The notes under the pieces: generated by a model | Told to the model about the DNA's origin: nothing | Databases searched by the model: none | What the model saw: only the letters and a program-made list of their open reading frames with translations | Assembly: GCA_001725415.1 (NCBI GenBank) | Contig: MEGH01000016.1 | Location: forward strand, 111,743 to 175,742 | Direction of reading: 5' to 3' | Length of the DNA: 64,000 nt | From: Pseudonocardia sp. SCN 73-27 | Lineage (GTDB): Bacteria > Actinomycetota > Actinomycetes > Mycobacteriales > Pseudonocardiaceae | Program-made: the position numbers and the translations under genes | In this document: piece after piece, positions 40,624 through 48,714 of the stretch | How the letters are laid out: every line of letters begins with the position of its first letter | How positions within the stretch are numbered: the stretch's first letter is position 1

Positions 40624-42870
40624 TCAGCCCTTCGTGGAGGTGAGCAGCGGACGCCAGCGCCGGTGGACCGGCACGGGCTCGGGATCGGTGAGCGTGAGCC
40701 GCGGCGGGACGCGACGGGCGGTGGGCGGCGGAGCGGCCCCGGCGCGCAGGTGGGCCGGCCATGCCACCTCGTCCCAGCCGAGCGCGACGGCGGCGTGCAG
40801 GGCCCAGGCGGGGTCGTGCAGCATCGCCCGGCCGACGGCGACGAGATCGGCGCGGCCGGCGAGCACGATGGAGTTGGCGTCGTCGGCGGTGGAAATGCCG
40901 CCGACCGCGACGACGGGGACACCGGCGTCGTGACGGATCCGTTCGGCGAGCGGGGTCTGGTAGCTACGGCCGTAGTTGGGCCGCTGGTGGGCGACGACCT
41001 CACCGGACGACACGTCGATCACATCGGCGCCGTGCGCGGCCAGTGCCCGGCTGATCTCGACGGCGTCGGTGACGGTCTGCCCGCCGGGTGCGTGGTCGAC
41101 CGCGGAGATGCGGACGAGCAGCGGGCCCGCCCACACCGCGCGGACGGCGTCGAGGACCCGCAGCGGGAACCGCAGCCGGTCGGCGACGTCGCCCGGGTTG
41201 GTGAGCGGCGACAGGTAGGTCGAGAGCAGGTGGCCGTGGCCGGCGTGCAGTTCGAGCACGTCGAACCCGGCGTCGGCGGCGCGGCGGGCGGCGTCGGTGA
41301 ACGCGGCTGCCACGGCGTCCTCGTCAACCGGGCCCGGCGCGGGGTCGCCGTCGCGGTACGGAACGGGTGTCGGTGCGACGGGTGCGACGCCGCGGCGGCC
41401 GGCGTGGGTGAGCTGGACGCCGATCCGGGCGTCGGACGTCGCGTGGATGCGGTCGGTGATCGCGCGCCACGCGGCGACGTGCGCCTCGGACCACAGGCCG
41501 CTGCTCTCCGCGCAGGCGCGACCGTCGGCGGAGACGGCGGTGCCGCCGGTGAGCACGAGCCCTGCTCCCCCCACGGCCGCGGCGGACAGCATCAGCATCT
41601 CGGCGTCGCCGGGCACCCCGTCGCGGGCGGTGTCGACGGTGACCGGTGCAGCGACGATCCTGTTGGGCAGCACCAGCTCTCCCACCGAGAAGGGCTGGAA
41701 CAGGGGCGGCGCGCCGGGCGCGAAGTGGGTGCGGACCCGGGTGGCGTAGTCGGGGTCGCGGACCGCGAGGTTGTCGAAGGTGACGCGGCGGCTGCGGGTG
41801 AGCAGGTTGAACGCGAACTGCTGCGGGTCGAGCCCGGTCACGTGGTCGACGTCCTCGAACCATTCCAGGCTGGCCTGGGCGGCCCGCTGGGTGGACTCGA
41901 CGACGGGCCGGCGCTCGGCCTCGTACGCGGCGAGCGCGGTGGGGACGTCGGCGTGCCGGCGCAGCGCCGCGGCCAGCGCCAGCGAGTCCTCCATCGCGAG
42001 CTTGGTGCCCGAGCCGATGGAGAAGTGCGCGGTGTGCGCGGCGTCGCCCAGCAACACGAGGTTGCCGTCGTGCCAGCGCCGGTTGCGGACGGTGGTGAAC
42101 CGCAGCCACTTCGAGTTGTTCGCGACGAGCGCGGCGCCGCCCAGCTCGTCACCGAACAGCTCGGCGATCGCGGCGATGCTCGCCTCGTCGTTGACCCCGG
42201 GCGGGAGCGAGTCGGCGTCGACGCCGTCGAAACCCAGTGCGCGCCAGGTGTTTTCCGACGTCTCGACGATGAACGTCGACCGCTGCTCGGAGAACGGGTA
42301 TGCGTGCACCATCAGCGCGCCGTGCGGGGTCTGCTTCGCGACGAAGGTGAACGCGTCGAGCACCCGGTCGGTGCCCAGCCACATGTAGCGGGCGCCGCGG
42401 ACGTCGAGGTCGGGGCCGAACACGTCGGCGTGCGCGGTGCGGATCGCCGAGCGGGCGCCGTCGGCGGCGACGACGAGGTCGTAGGTCGCGCGCAGCTGAT
42501 CGACGGGCGGGGCGACGGTGCGGAACCGCAGGTCGACCCCCACCTCCGTGCAGCGGTTCGCGAGCAGCTCCAGCAGGACGCGGCGGTTGATCGCGGAGAA
42601 CCCGTGGCCGCCGGAGGTGACCGTCTCGCCGCGGTGCACGACGTCGATGTCCGACCAGCGCGCGAACCGGGCCGAGACCGACGCGAACAGGACGGGGTCG
42701 GCCTGCTCGAGGCCGTCGAGGGTCTCGTCGGAGAAGACGACACCGAAGCCGAACGTGTCGTCGACGGCGTTGCGCTCGAACACGACGACCTCGCGGGCCG
42801 GGTCGAGCTGCTTCGCCAGCGCGGCCAGGTAGAGGCCGCCCGGACCCCCACCCACGACGGCGATCCTCAT
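40624..42870 (-). CDS. Bifunctional FAD monooxygenase / OYE-like reductase acting on aryl-CoA
   Basis: A 748-residue two-domain protein from ATG 42870. Residues 1-375 are a salicylate-hydroxylase-like monooxygenase: GGGPGG (7-12), DDTFGFGVVFSDET, and the second FAD motif GDAAH (275-279). Residues about 390-730 are an Old-Yellow-Enzyme-type reductase: FQPFSVGELVLPNRIVAAPV, QLTHAGRRG, ELHAGHGHLLSTYLSPLTN, VPVVAVGGIST. This layout is that of 2-aminobenzoyl-CoA monooxygenase/reductase and bifunctional salicylyl-CoA 5-hydroxylases. With the gentisate-type dioxygenase opposite, 5-hydroxylation of salicylyl-CoA is favoured. Confidence 0.9.
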   Translation of the reverse strand: MRIAVVGGGPGGLYLAALAKQLDPAREVVVFERNAVDDTFGFGVVFSDETLDGLEQADPVLFASVSARFARWSDIDVVHRGETVTSGGHGFSAINRRVLLELLANRCTEVGVDLRFRTVAPPVDQLRATYDLVVAADGARSAIRTAHADVFGPDLDVRGARYMWLGTDRVLDAFTFVAKQTPHGALMVHAYPFSEQRSTFIVETSENTWRALGFDGVDADSLPPGVNDEASIAAIAELFGDELGGAALVANNSKWLRFTTVRNRRWHDGNLVLLGDAAHTAHFSIGSGTKLAMEDSLALAAALRRHADVPTALAAYEAERRPVVESTQRAAQASLEWFEDVDHVTGLDPQQFAFNLLTRSRRVTFDNLAVRDPDYATRVRTHFAPGAPPLFQPFSVGELVLPNRIVAAPVTVDTARDGVPGDAEMLMLSAAAVGGAGLVLTGGTAVSADGRACAESSGLWSEAHVAAWRAITDRIHATSDARIGVQLTHAGRRGVAPVAPTPVPYRDGDPAPGPVDEDAVAAAFTDAARRAADAGFDVLELHAGHGHLLSTYLSPLTNPGDVADRLRFPLRVLDAVRAVWAGPLLVRISAVDHAPGGQTVTDAVEISRALAAHGADVIDVSSGEVVAHQRPNYGRSYQTPLAERIRHDAGVPVVAVGGISTADDANSIVLAGRADLVAVGRAMLHDPAWALHAAVALGWDEVAWPAHLRAGAAPPPTARRVPPRLTLTDPEPVPVHRRWRPLLTSTKG

Positions 42871-42973
42871 ATTCCTCACTCCTGACGCTGGTTGAGTGGA
42901 CGCAACGTTAGCATCTGTTGCTGCCGTCGAAAAGACGCTATGTTGAGTCGGCGACGAGAGACGAGGAGGCGTG
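42871..42973. promoter_or_regulatory. Divergent promoter region of the two gentisate-type operons
   Basis: These 103 bases separate the leftward hydroxylase operon from the rightward dioxygenase operon. They hold an inverted pair GCAAC (42902-42906) and GTTGC (42917-42921) with ten bases between, and a direct repeat GTTGAGT (42891-42897 and 42942-42948). The A/T content is higher than in the surroundings (AACGTTAGCATC, GAAAAGACGCTATG). A shared regulator here would switch both operons together; the candidates in the window are the PaaX or AraC proteins. Confidence 0.5.
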
Positions 42974-44086
42974 ATGACCGACCTGAGTGACGACGTCCTC
43001 GGGCGTGCCCGGGTGCACGACACCGCCGAGCTGGAGGCCTACTACCGGCGACTCGAGGACCTCGAGGCCGGCGCCCTGTGGAAGATCGCCAACAAGATCG
43101 AGCCCTGGTACCCGCAGCCGCGCTCGCGCCCGATGCTGTGGCGCTACGCCGACCTGCGCCCGCTCGTGCTGGAGGCCTTGGGCCTGGTCAGCGGTGACGA
43201 CGCCGGCCGTCGCGTCGTCGCGCTCTACAACCCCGACCTGCGCGACATCGCGGCCACCTGCGGCCTGCTCTACACCGGACTGCAGGTCATGGCGCCCGGC
43301 GAGTCGATGACCGCGCACCGCCACCAGGCGTCGGCACTACGGTTCGTGCTGGAGGGCGAGGGCGCCTGGACGATCGTCGACGGGCAGAAGCTCAAGGTCG
43401 GCCCGCGCGACTTCGCGATCACCCCGAACTGGACCTGGCACGAGCACGGCAACGAGGGGCTCGAGTCCGAGGGTGCCGTGATCTGGCAGGACGGGCTCGA
43501 CATCCCGCTGGTCAACGCCCTGGACGCGCCGTTCTACGAGGTGCACCCCGACGTCTACCAGAAGCAGGACGGCGTCACGAACTCCTCGGTCCTCACCTAC
43601 GGCGCCGGGCAGCTGCGGCCCGTCGGCGACCCGTGGGACAAGCGCTACTCACCGCTGACGGCCTACCCGTGGGAGCCGACGTACGAGGCGCTGCAGAACG
43701 CGGCGCAGGCCTCCGACGGCTCGCCCTACGACGGCATCATCATGGAGTACTCCAACCCGCTGACCGGCGGTTCCGTGATGCCGACGATGAGCGCGCACAT
43801 GCAGATGCTGCGTCCCGGTGAGCGGACGCTGGCGCACCGCCAGGTCGGCTCGCAGGTCTACACCGCAGCCAAGGGCTCGGGCCACACGATCATCAACGGT
43901 GTCCGCTACGACTGGACCGAGGGCGACATCTTCGTCATCCCGTCGTGGGCCTGGCACGAGCACGCCAACGCCAGCACGTCCGACGACGCGTGCCTGTTCT
44001 CGTTCACCGACTTCCCGGTGATGCGCTCGCTCGGCTTCTACCGCGAAGAGGCCTACGCCGACAACGACGGCCACCAGGCCGTCTGA
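42974..44086 (+). CDS. Gentisate 1,2-dioxygenase-like cupin (ring-cleaving)
   Basis: A 370-residue bicupin. ATG 42974 has GAGGAGG four bases before it; the GTG three bases earlier is too close. The N-terminal cupin carries the Fe(II) ligands in SMTAHRHQASALRF (H115, H117) and NWTWHEHGN (H156 or H158); the C-terminal cupin repeats the pattern as TLAHRQVGSQVY and SWAWHEHANAS. Family members cleave gentisate, salicylate or 1-hydroxy-2-naphthoate. With a FAH-type hydrolase next and a 5-hydroxylase opposite, gentisate cleavage to maleylpyruvate is most likely. Confidence 0.88.
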   Translation: MTDLSDDVLGRARVHDTAELEAYYRRLEDLEAGALWKIANKIEPWYPQPRSRPMLWRYADLRPLVLEALGLVSGDDAGRRVVALYNPDLRDIAATCGLLYTGLQVMAPGESMTAHRHQASALRFVLEGEGAWTIVDGQKLKVGPRDFAITPNWTWHEHGNEGLESEGAVIWQDGLDIPLVNALDAPFYEVHPDVYQKQDGVTNSSVLTYGAGQLRPVGDPWDKRYSPLTAYPWEPTYEALQNAAQASDGSPYDGIIMEYSNPLTGGSVMPTMSAHMQMLRPGERTLAHRQVGSQVYTAAKGSGHTIINGVRYDWTEGDIFVIPSWAWHEHANASTSDDACLFSFTDFPVMRSLGFYREEAYADNDGHQAV

Positions 44087-44099
44087 AAGGGAACCTCCG

Positions 44100-44936
44100 A
44101 TGCTCCTGGTCAGCTTCTCCGTCGAAGGCGGCCCGGCCCTGCCCGGTGCCATGGTCGGCGACGAGGTCGTGGACCTGTCCGCGCACGTCACCGACCTGCG
44201 CGGGCTGTTCGGCACAGCGCTCCCGCCGCTGGACGGCCCTCGCGTCCCCCGCGACTCCGTGCGGCTGCACGCCCCGTTCCGGCCGGGGAAGATCGTCGGG
44301 GTCGGGCTCAACTACGTCGAGCACGTCGACGAGTCGGCCCGCGCCCTCGACACCCACAAGGAGCTGCCGACGCGGCCGGTGCTGTTCGGAAAGCCGGCGA
44401 CCGCCGTCGTCGGACCCGGGGAGCCGATCCTGCACGACGGCAACCTCACCGAGCAGCTCGACTGGGAGTGCGAGCTGGCCGTCGTCATCGGGCGGGCCGC
44501 GCGGAAGGTGTCGCGCGAGGCCGCGCTCGCGCACGTGTTCGGATACTCGATCATCAACGACATCTCCGCGCGCGACCAGCGCCGCTCCGGGCAGTGGTTC
44601 TTCTCCAAGGGCCAGGACTCCTACGCGCCCTTCGGCCCCGCCGTCCGCACCGCCGACGAGGTCCCCGACCCGCAGACCCTCGCCCTCGGGCTCAAGGTCA
44701 ACGACGAGGTGAAGCAGAAGGGCAACACCGCCCACATGCTGTTCACCGTCGCCGAACTGATCGCCGACATCTCCTCCGGCATGACCTTGGAGCCCGGCGA
44801 CGTCATTGCCACCGGCTCGCCCCAGGGCGTCGGAGCGGCGCAGAACCCGCCACAGTTCCTGCGCCCCGGCGACGTCGTCGAGGCGACCGTCGAGGGCATC
44901 GGGACGTTGCGCAACCCGGTGGTCGACGCCCGATGA
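44100..44936 (+). CDS. Fumarylacetoacetate hydrolase family protein (acylpyruvate hydrolase)
   Basis: A 278-residue FAH-domain protein from ATG 44100. The metal and catalytic blocks are KIVGVGLNYVEHVDE, LDWECELAVVIGRAARK (Glu ligands), GYSIINDISARDQRRSGQWF, and IATGSPQGVGAAQNPP with the C-terminal Gly loop. It would split maleylpyruvate or fumarylpyruvate into pyruvate and maleate or fumarate. It lies 13 bases after the dioxygenase gene and overlaps the isomerase gene by four bases. Confidence 0.9.
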   Translation: MLLVSFSVEGGPALPGAMVGDEVVDLSAHVTDLRGLFGTALPPLDGPRVPRDSVRLHAPFRPGKIVGVGLNYVEHVDESARALDTHKELPTRPVLFGKPATAVVGPGEPILHDGNLTEQLDWECELAVVIGRAARKVSREAALAHVFGYSIINDISARDQRRSGQWFFSKGQDSYAPFGPAVRTADEVPDPQTLALGLKVNDEVKQKGNTAHMLFTVAELIADISSGMTLEPGDVIATGSPQGVGAAQNPPQFLRPGDVVEATVEGIGTLRNPVVDAR

Positions 44937-45718
44937 CCCGCTCGTTCCGGATCGGCCAGATCGTCCCCAGCTCCAACGTCACGATGGAGACCGAGATCCC
45001 GGCGCTGCTGCGGGCGCGCGAGACCGTGGCGCCGGAGCGGTTCACGTTCCACTCGAGCCGGATGCGCATGACCCGGGTGACCGCCGACGAGCTGGCCGCG
45101 ATGGACGGCGAGTCCGACCGCTGCGCCGTCGAGCTGTCCGACGCCCGCGTCGACGTCCTCGGCTACGCCTGCCTCGTCGCGATCATGAGCATGGGGCCGG
45201 GCTACCACCGCGAGTCGCAACGCCGGCTGCACGCGCGCACGGTCGACAACGGCGGGCCTGCACCCGTCGTGACCAGCGCGGGGGCGCTCGTCGACGGCCT
45301 GCGGGTGCTCGGCGCGCGGCGGATCGTGCTCATCGCGCCCTACATGCCGGAGCTGACCCGCACGGTCGTCGACTACATCGAGGCCGAGGGTGTCGACGTG
45401 CTCGACCACCGTGCGCTCGGCGTGCCCGGCAACCTGGACGTCGCCGCACTCGACCCGCGCGGGTTGATCGCGCACGCGGCGGAGCTGGACCGGCCCGACG
45501 CCGACGCCGTCGTGTTGTCGGCGTGCGTCCAGATGCCGTCGCTCGACGTGATCGACGAGGTCCAGCAGCTGCTGGGCAAACCGGTGCTGTCGGCGGCCGT
45601 CGCGACGACGCACCGGATGCTGCGCGCGCTCGACCTGCCCGCCGTCGCACCCCTCGGTGGCGCGCTGCTCGGCGGCGACCACGCGCTGGCCGACCCGCCC
45701 GCTGCGGTCGCCCGATGA
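44933..45718 (+). CDS. Maleate isomerase paralogue (Asp/Glu racemase superfamily)
   Basis: A 261-residue protein from ATG 44933 (ATGA overlap). It aligns along its length with the maleate isomerase at 9599-10357: RIGQIVPSSNVTMETEIPAL, FHSSRMRMTRVTADEL, GYACLVAIM with C80 and VVLSACVQMPSLDVI with C198. Both catalytic cysteines are kept. Differences include an insert after residue 95. It could isomerise maleate to fumarate after direct hydrolysis of maleylpyruvate; arylmalonate-decarboxylase-like activity is a less likely alternative. Confidence 0.82.
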   Translation: MTRSFRIGQIVPSSNVTMETEIPALLRARETVAPERFTFHSSRMRMTRVTADELAAMDGESDRCAVELSDARVDVLGYACLVAIMSMGPGYHRESQRRLHARTVDNGGPAPVVTSAGALVDGLRVLGARRIVLIAPYMPELTRTVVDYIEAEGVDVLDHRALGVPGNLDVAALDPRGLIAHAAELDRPDADAVVLSACVQMPSLDVIDEVQQLLGKPVLSAAVATTHRMLRALDLPAVAPLGGALLGGDHALADPPAAVAR

Positions 45719-45731
45719 TGCGAGTGCCGTC

Positions 45732-46133
45732 GTGACCGCCGCCGCAACCCGGCCCACCGTCACGATCCGGCGGACCGTCGAGTGGTCCGACACCGACGCG
45801 TCCGGGCACTACTACAACGGCGTCGTGCTGCGCTGGGTCGAGGCGGCCGAGGCCGAGCTGCTCGGACGGCTCGGCCTCGCCGGGCTCTTCGGGCGCATCC
45901 CCCGGGTGCGCTACGAGGCCGACTTCCGAGCCCGGCTGTGGTTCGGCGACGAGGTCGAGATCGACATGACGATCGGGCACGTCGGCACCACGTCGATGCG
46001 CTACGACTTCGAGGTCCGCTCCGGAACCACGGTCGCCGCGGCCGGGTCGACGACGGTCGTCAACGCGACGCCCGACGCCCCGGCCGCGACCCCGTGGCCA
46101 GACGACGTGCGGACGGCGCTGGCACCCGGCTGA
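45732..46133 (+). CDS. Acyl-CoA thioesterase (4-hydroxybenzoyl-CoA-thioesterase-like hotdog)
   Basis: A 133-residue hotdog-fold protein, GTG 45732. It carries the signature VEWSDTDASGHYYNGVVLRW, where the Asp in SDTDASGH is the catalytic residue, then FRARLWFGDEVEIDMTIGHV. As last gene of the dioxygenase operon, it would release the free aromatic acid (gentisate) from its CoA ester so that the dioxygenase can act. This fills the step between the CoA-level hydroxylase and the ring cleavage. Confidence 0.86.
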   Translation: MTAAATRPTVTIRRTVEWSDTDASGHYYNGVVLRWVEAAEAELLGRLGLAGLFGRIPRVRYEADFRARLWFGDEVEIDMTIGHVGTTSMRYDFEVRSGTTVAAAGSTTVVNATPDAPAATPWPDDVRTALAPG

Positions 46134-46142
46134 GAGCGACCG

Positions 46143-46210
46143 GCGGAACATCCGCCATGTCACCGAGCCGGCCGTGTGCCGCGAACCGGGCGAGATGGCG
46201 GATGTTCCGC
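46143..46210. terminator. Long-loop inverted repeat with palindromic arms
   Basis: GCGGAACATCCGCCAT (46143-46158) and its exact reverse complement (46195-46210) flank a 36-base loop, ten bases after the thioesterase stop. Each arm is itself a small hairpin (GGCGGA, ACA, TCCGCC), so the element can fold two ways. No T-run follows. It probably ends the dioxygenase operon, but its build resembles an intergenic repeat unit like that at 13801-13865. Confidence 0.55.
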
Positions 46211-46287
46211 GCCTACGGACAGACGAACGTTGATGTCAGGAAAGGGACCGACCCGGCACCCGCCACCCGACAGAAACGGAAGAAGCC

Positions 46288-46899
46288 ATGTCCGCCAAGA
46301 GTATTCTCATCGGTTTCCTGCCCTGGATCGCCTTCTCGATGATCTCGACGCGGGTCGGTCCAGGGGCCGTCGGCATGGCGGCGCTGATCGCGCTCGTCGT
46401 CGCCGCGATCCTCGTCGCCCGCTCCGTCGCCCGTGGGCAGAGCCCCAAGCTCCTGGAGCTCACCGGCATGGTGACGTTCGCGGCGATGGGCGTCTGGGCG
46501 CTCGTCGACCCGGCCTCCGACGCGTTCCTCGCCTTCTACGGACGCGGCGTCGCCGCCCTGGTCCTGGCCGCCGTCATCGTCGCCACCCTGGCCTCGCGGC
46601 CGTTCACCGAGCAGTACGCCCGCGAGTCCGTGCCGCAGGAGTACTGGGACTCCCCGCGATTCCACGAGGTCAACCGCAGGATCAGCGCGGCCTGGGCGGG
46701 CACCGTCGCCGTCATGGGTGTCGGGCACCTGATCGCAGGCGCGTTGGCCCAGAACGCGGCCGAGTACAGCGGCTACCTGGCGAGCCGGCCCGGCGACCTG
46801 ATCCTCAACTGGCTGATCCCGGGCCTGTTGGTCCTGCTCACGGTCCGCTACACCCGCCGCGTCACCGGTGCCGACGCCCCCGCGCAGGTCACCCGCTGA
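46288..46899 (+). CDS. Membrane protein of unknown function
   Basis: A 203-residue protein with five or six hydrophobic segments, ATG 46288 preceded by GGAAGAAGCC. It begins AKSILIGFLPWIAFSMISTR and later has ELTGMVTFAAMGVWALVDP and VAVMGVGHLIAGALAQNAAE; a soluble loop FTEQYARESVPQEYWDSPRF lies in the middle. The pattern is reminiscent of DUF3159/intracellular-septation-A-like membrane proteins, but I am not sure. A strong hairpin follows its stop. It appears to be a single-gene unit. Confidence 0.7.
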   Translation: MSAKSILIGFLPWIAFSMISTRVGPGAVGMAALIALVVAAILVARSVARGQSPKLLELTGMVTFAAMGVWALVDPASDAFLAFYGRGVAALVLAAVIVATLASRPFTEQYARESVPQEYWDSPRFHEVNRRISAAWAGTVAVMGVGHLIAGALAQNAAEYSGYLASRPGDLILNWLIPGLLVLLTVRYTRRVTGADAPAQVTR

Positions 46900-46915
46900 C
46901 AGCACGACCGTCACA

Positions 46916-46946
46916 CGCCGAAGAGTGGGTCACCCACCCTTCGGCG
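46916..46946 (+). terminator. Hairpin terminator after the membrane protein gene
   Basis: CGCCGAAGAGTGGGT pairs with ACCCACCCTTCGGCG around a minimal loop (one mismatch in 15), 17 bases after the stop at 46899. It lacks a clear T-run, as is common in high-GC actinobacteria. The rest of the gap to 47087 holds nothing I recognise. Confidence 0.65.
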
Positions 46947-47086
46947 TCGTCGTGTGTGCGCCGACGGCGGGAGACCGTCAGATCCGCTGACGGGTACGGG
47001 GCCGGCGGACGGTCTCCACAGTGGAGGTGTCACCGTCCGGGGTCGTCGTGTTTGCCGTCCTCGCGTTCCGGCGTCATCCTGGACGT

Positions 47087-47431
47087 GTGAGTGAGAACTC
47101 TGTCGCCCTGGACCTCGACGACGCCGGTCTGGCCCGGGGCCTTCCCCGCCCGCTGCACCGCCACGACGCGATCCAGGACGTTCCGTTCCGACCCGTCGGT
47201 TTCCGTGACGACGACCTGCCCTCGGCACTGGAGCGCTCGGCCCGCTGGCTGCGCGAGGTGCAGGAGTGGCTCGGCGAGCCCGTCGACGTCATCGGTGTCC
47301 ACCTCGACTACGACGACAGCCCCGACGGCGTCTACTACGAGGTCAAACTGCTGTGCAACGACGAGGATCTCGCCGGTGCACCCATCGCGGTCCGCGCCCA
47401 GGAGGCGCCCGACCCGGCCGAGGAGCAGTAG
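47087..47431 (+). CDS. Small hypothetical protein
   Basis: A 114-residue acidic protein. GTG 47087 is chosen because the protein-like part starts there (SENSVALDLDDAGLARGLPR). It continues DVPFRPVGFRDDDLPSALER and WLREVQEWLGEPVDVIGVHL. There is no signal peptide or membrane segment, and I do not recognise the family. The start is supported only weakly. Convergent with the acyl-CoA dehydrogenase gene, 15 bases apart. Confidence 0.6.
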   Translation: MSENSVALDLDDAGLARGLPRPLHRHDAIQDVPFRPVGFRDDDLPSALERSARWLREVQEWLGEPVDVIGVHLDYDDSPDGVYYEVKLLCNDEDLAGAPIAVRAQEAPDPAEEQ

Positions 47432-47446
47432 CCCCCGGAGCAGGAA

Positions 47447-48625
47447 TCAGCGCACGAAGGCCGAGTGTCCCGTGACGGCCCGGCCCACGACGAGCGTGTT
47501 GATCTCGCGGGTACCTTCGAAGGAGTAGAGGGCCTCGGCGTCGGCGAAGTACTTGGCGACGCCGTGGTCCAGCACGATCCCGTTGCCGCCGACGACCTGT
47601 CGCGCCATCGCGACGGTCTCGCGCATCGCGGTGGTCGTGTACTCCTTGGCGAGGGCGGCGTGCTCGTCGCGGGCCGTGCCGTCGTCCTGCATCGCGGCCA
47701 GCCGGACGGCCATGCCGAGTGATGCGGTGACGTTGCCGAGCATGCGGACGAGCAGGTCCTGGACGAGCTGGAACCCGGCGATGGGCCGGCCGAACTGCTC
47801 GCGTTGCTTCGCGTAGGCGAGCGCGTTCTCGTAGGCGGCCATCATGGTGCCGGTCGCACCCCACGCGACGCCGCCACGGGTGCGGCGCAGCACCTCGTTG
47901 GTGTCGGCGAACGACTCGGCGCGCTGCAGCCGGTGATCCTCGGGCACCTCGCAGCCGGTGAGCACGAGCTCGGCGTTCTGCACGGTGCGCAGCGCGATCT
48001 TGCGTTCGATCCGTGTCGCCGACATCCCCGGGTTGTCGCCGTACACGACGAAGCCCTTGACGCTGTCGTCGGCGAGGTCGCGTGCCCACACGACGACGAG
48101 GTCGGCGAAGGTGCCGTTGCCGATCCAGCGCTTCTGCCCGTCGAGGACCCAGGTGTCGCCGTGACGGCGGGCGGTCGTCGTCAGCCCGCCGGCGACGTCG
48201 GAGCCGCCGTCGGGCTCGGTGAGCCCGAACGCCCCGATCTGCTCGAACCGGGCCATGGCGGGCAGCCAGCGGCGGCGCTGCTCGTCGGAACCACAGATGT
48301 CGATGCTGCCCATCGCGAGCCCGCTGTGGACGCCGTGGAAGCTGTTGAACGACGGGTCGGTGTGCGCGAGGACCAGCGACACGAACCCGGTCAGGATGCG
48401 GCGTGCGGCCGGGCCCTGCAGGTCGTCGTAGGGCAGGGCGGCCAGCCCCAGCTCGGCGAAGCGGGGCACGATCGCGTGCGGGAACTCGGCGTCGATCCAC
48501 GCGTCGAGGGCGATCGGGGCGAGCTCGGTGCGGCAGAACTCACGCACCGCCGCCAGCGTCTTCTGTTCCTCGGCGGTGAGCAGGGTTCCGAAACCGTAGA
48601 AGTCACCGTCGAGCAGGTCGGTCAT
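47447..48625 (-). CDS. Acyl-CoA dehydrogenase (glutaryl-CoA-dehydrogenase-like)
   Basis: A 392-residue flavoprotein from ATG 48625. The FAD-binding blocks are IGAFGLTEPDGGSDVAGGLT and WVLDGQKRWIGNGTFADLVV; the catalytic Glu sits in ALYSFEGTREINTLVVGRAV, the C-terminal position used by glutaryl-CoA and short-chain dehydrogenases. YAKQREQFGRPIAGFQLVQD is also diagnostic. Electron transfer goes to ETF. Substrate may be glutaryl-CoA or a short dicarboxylyl-CoA. It lies downstream of pntAB but is separated from it by a strong hairpin. Confidence 0.88.
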   Translation of the reverse strand: MTDLLDGDFYGFGTLLTAEEQKTLAAVREFCRTELAPIALDAWIDAEFPHAIVPRFAELGLAALPYDDLQGPAARRILTGFVSLVLAHTDPSFNSFHGVHSGLAMGSIDICGSDEQRRRWLPAMARFEQIGAFGLTEPDGGSDVAGGLTTTARRHGDTWVLDGQKRWIGNGTFADLVVVWARDLADDSVKGFVVYGDNPGMSATRIERKIALRTVQNAELVLTGCEVPEDHRLQRAESFADTNEVLRRTRGGVAWGATGTMMAAYENALAYAKQREQFGRPIAGFQLVQDLLVRMLGNVTASLGMAVRLAAMQDDGTARDEHAALAKEYTTTAMRETVAMARQVVGGNGIVLDHGVAKYFADAEALYSFEGTREINTLVVGRAVTGHSAFVR

Positions 48626-48669
48626 CGTCGCCTCACGGGCCCGGGTTCCCCGGAGGGTGCGGGCCCAAC

Positions 48670-48704
48670 CGCCCGCGCCCCCGTCAGCGGTGGGGGCGCG
48701 GGCG
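48670..48704 (-). terminator. Hairpin terminator after pntB
   Basis: CGCCCGCGCCCCC and GGGGGCGCGGGCG form a perfect 13-base stem with a 9-base loop, 11 bases past the pntB stop in the direction of transcription. There is no T-run. It should separate the pntAB transcript from the acyl-CoA dehydrogenase gene. Confidence 0.7.
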
Positions 48705-48714
48705 TGGAATGCCG

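Noticed and set aside
40663-42885. Open frame of 740 codons opposite the bifunctional hydroxylase
   Set aside because: Complement of a clearly functional gene with FAD and OYE motifs; no motif of its own.
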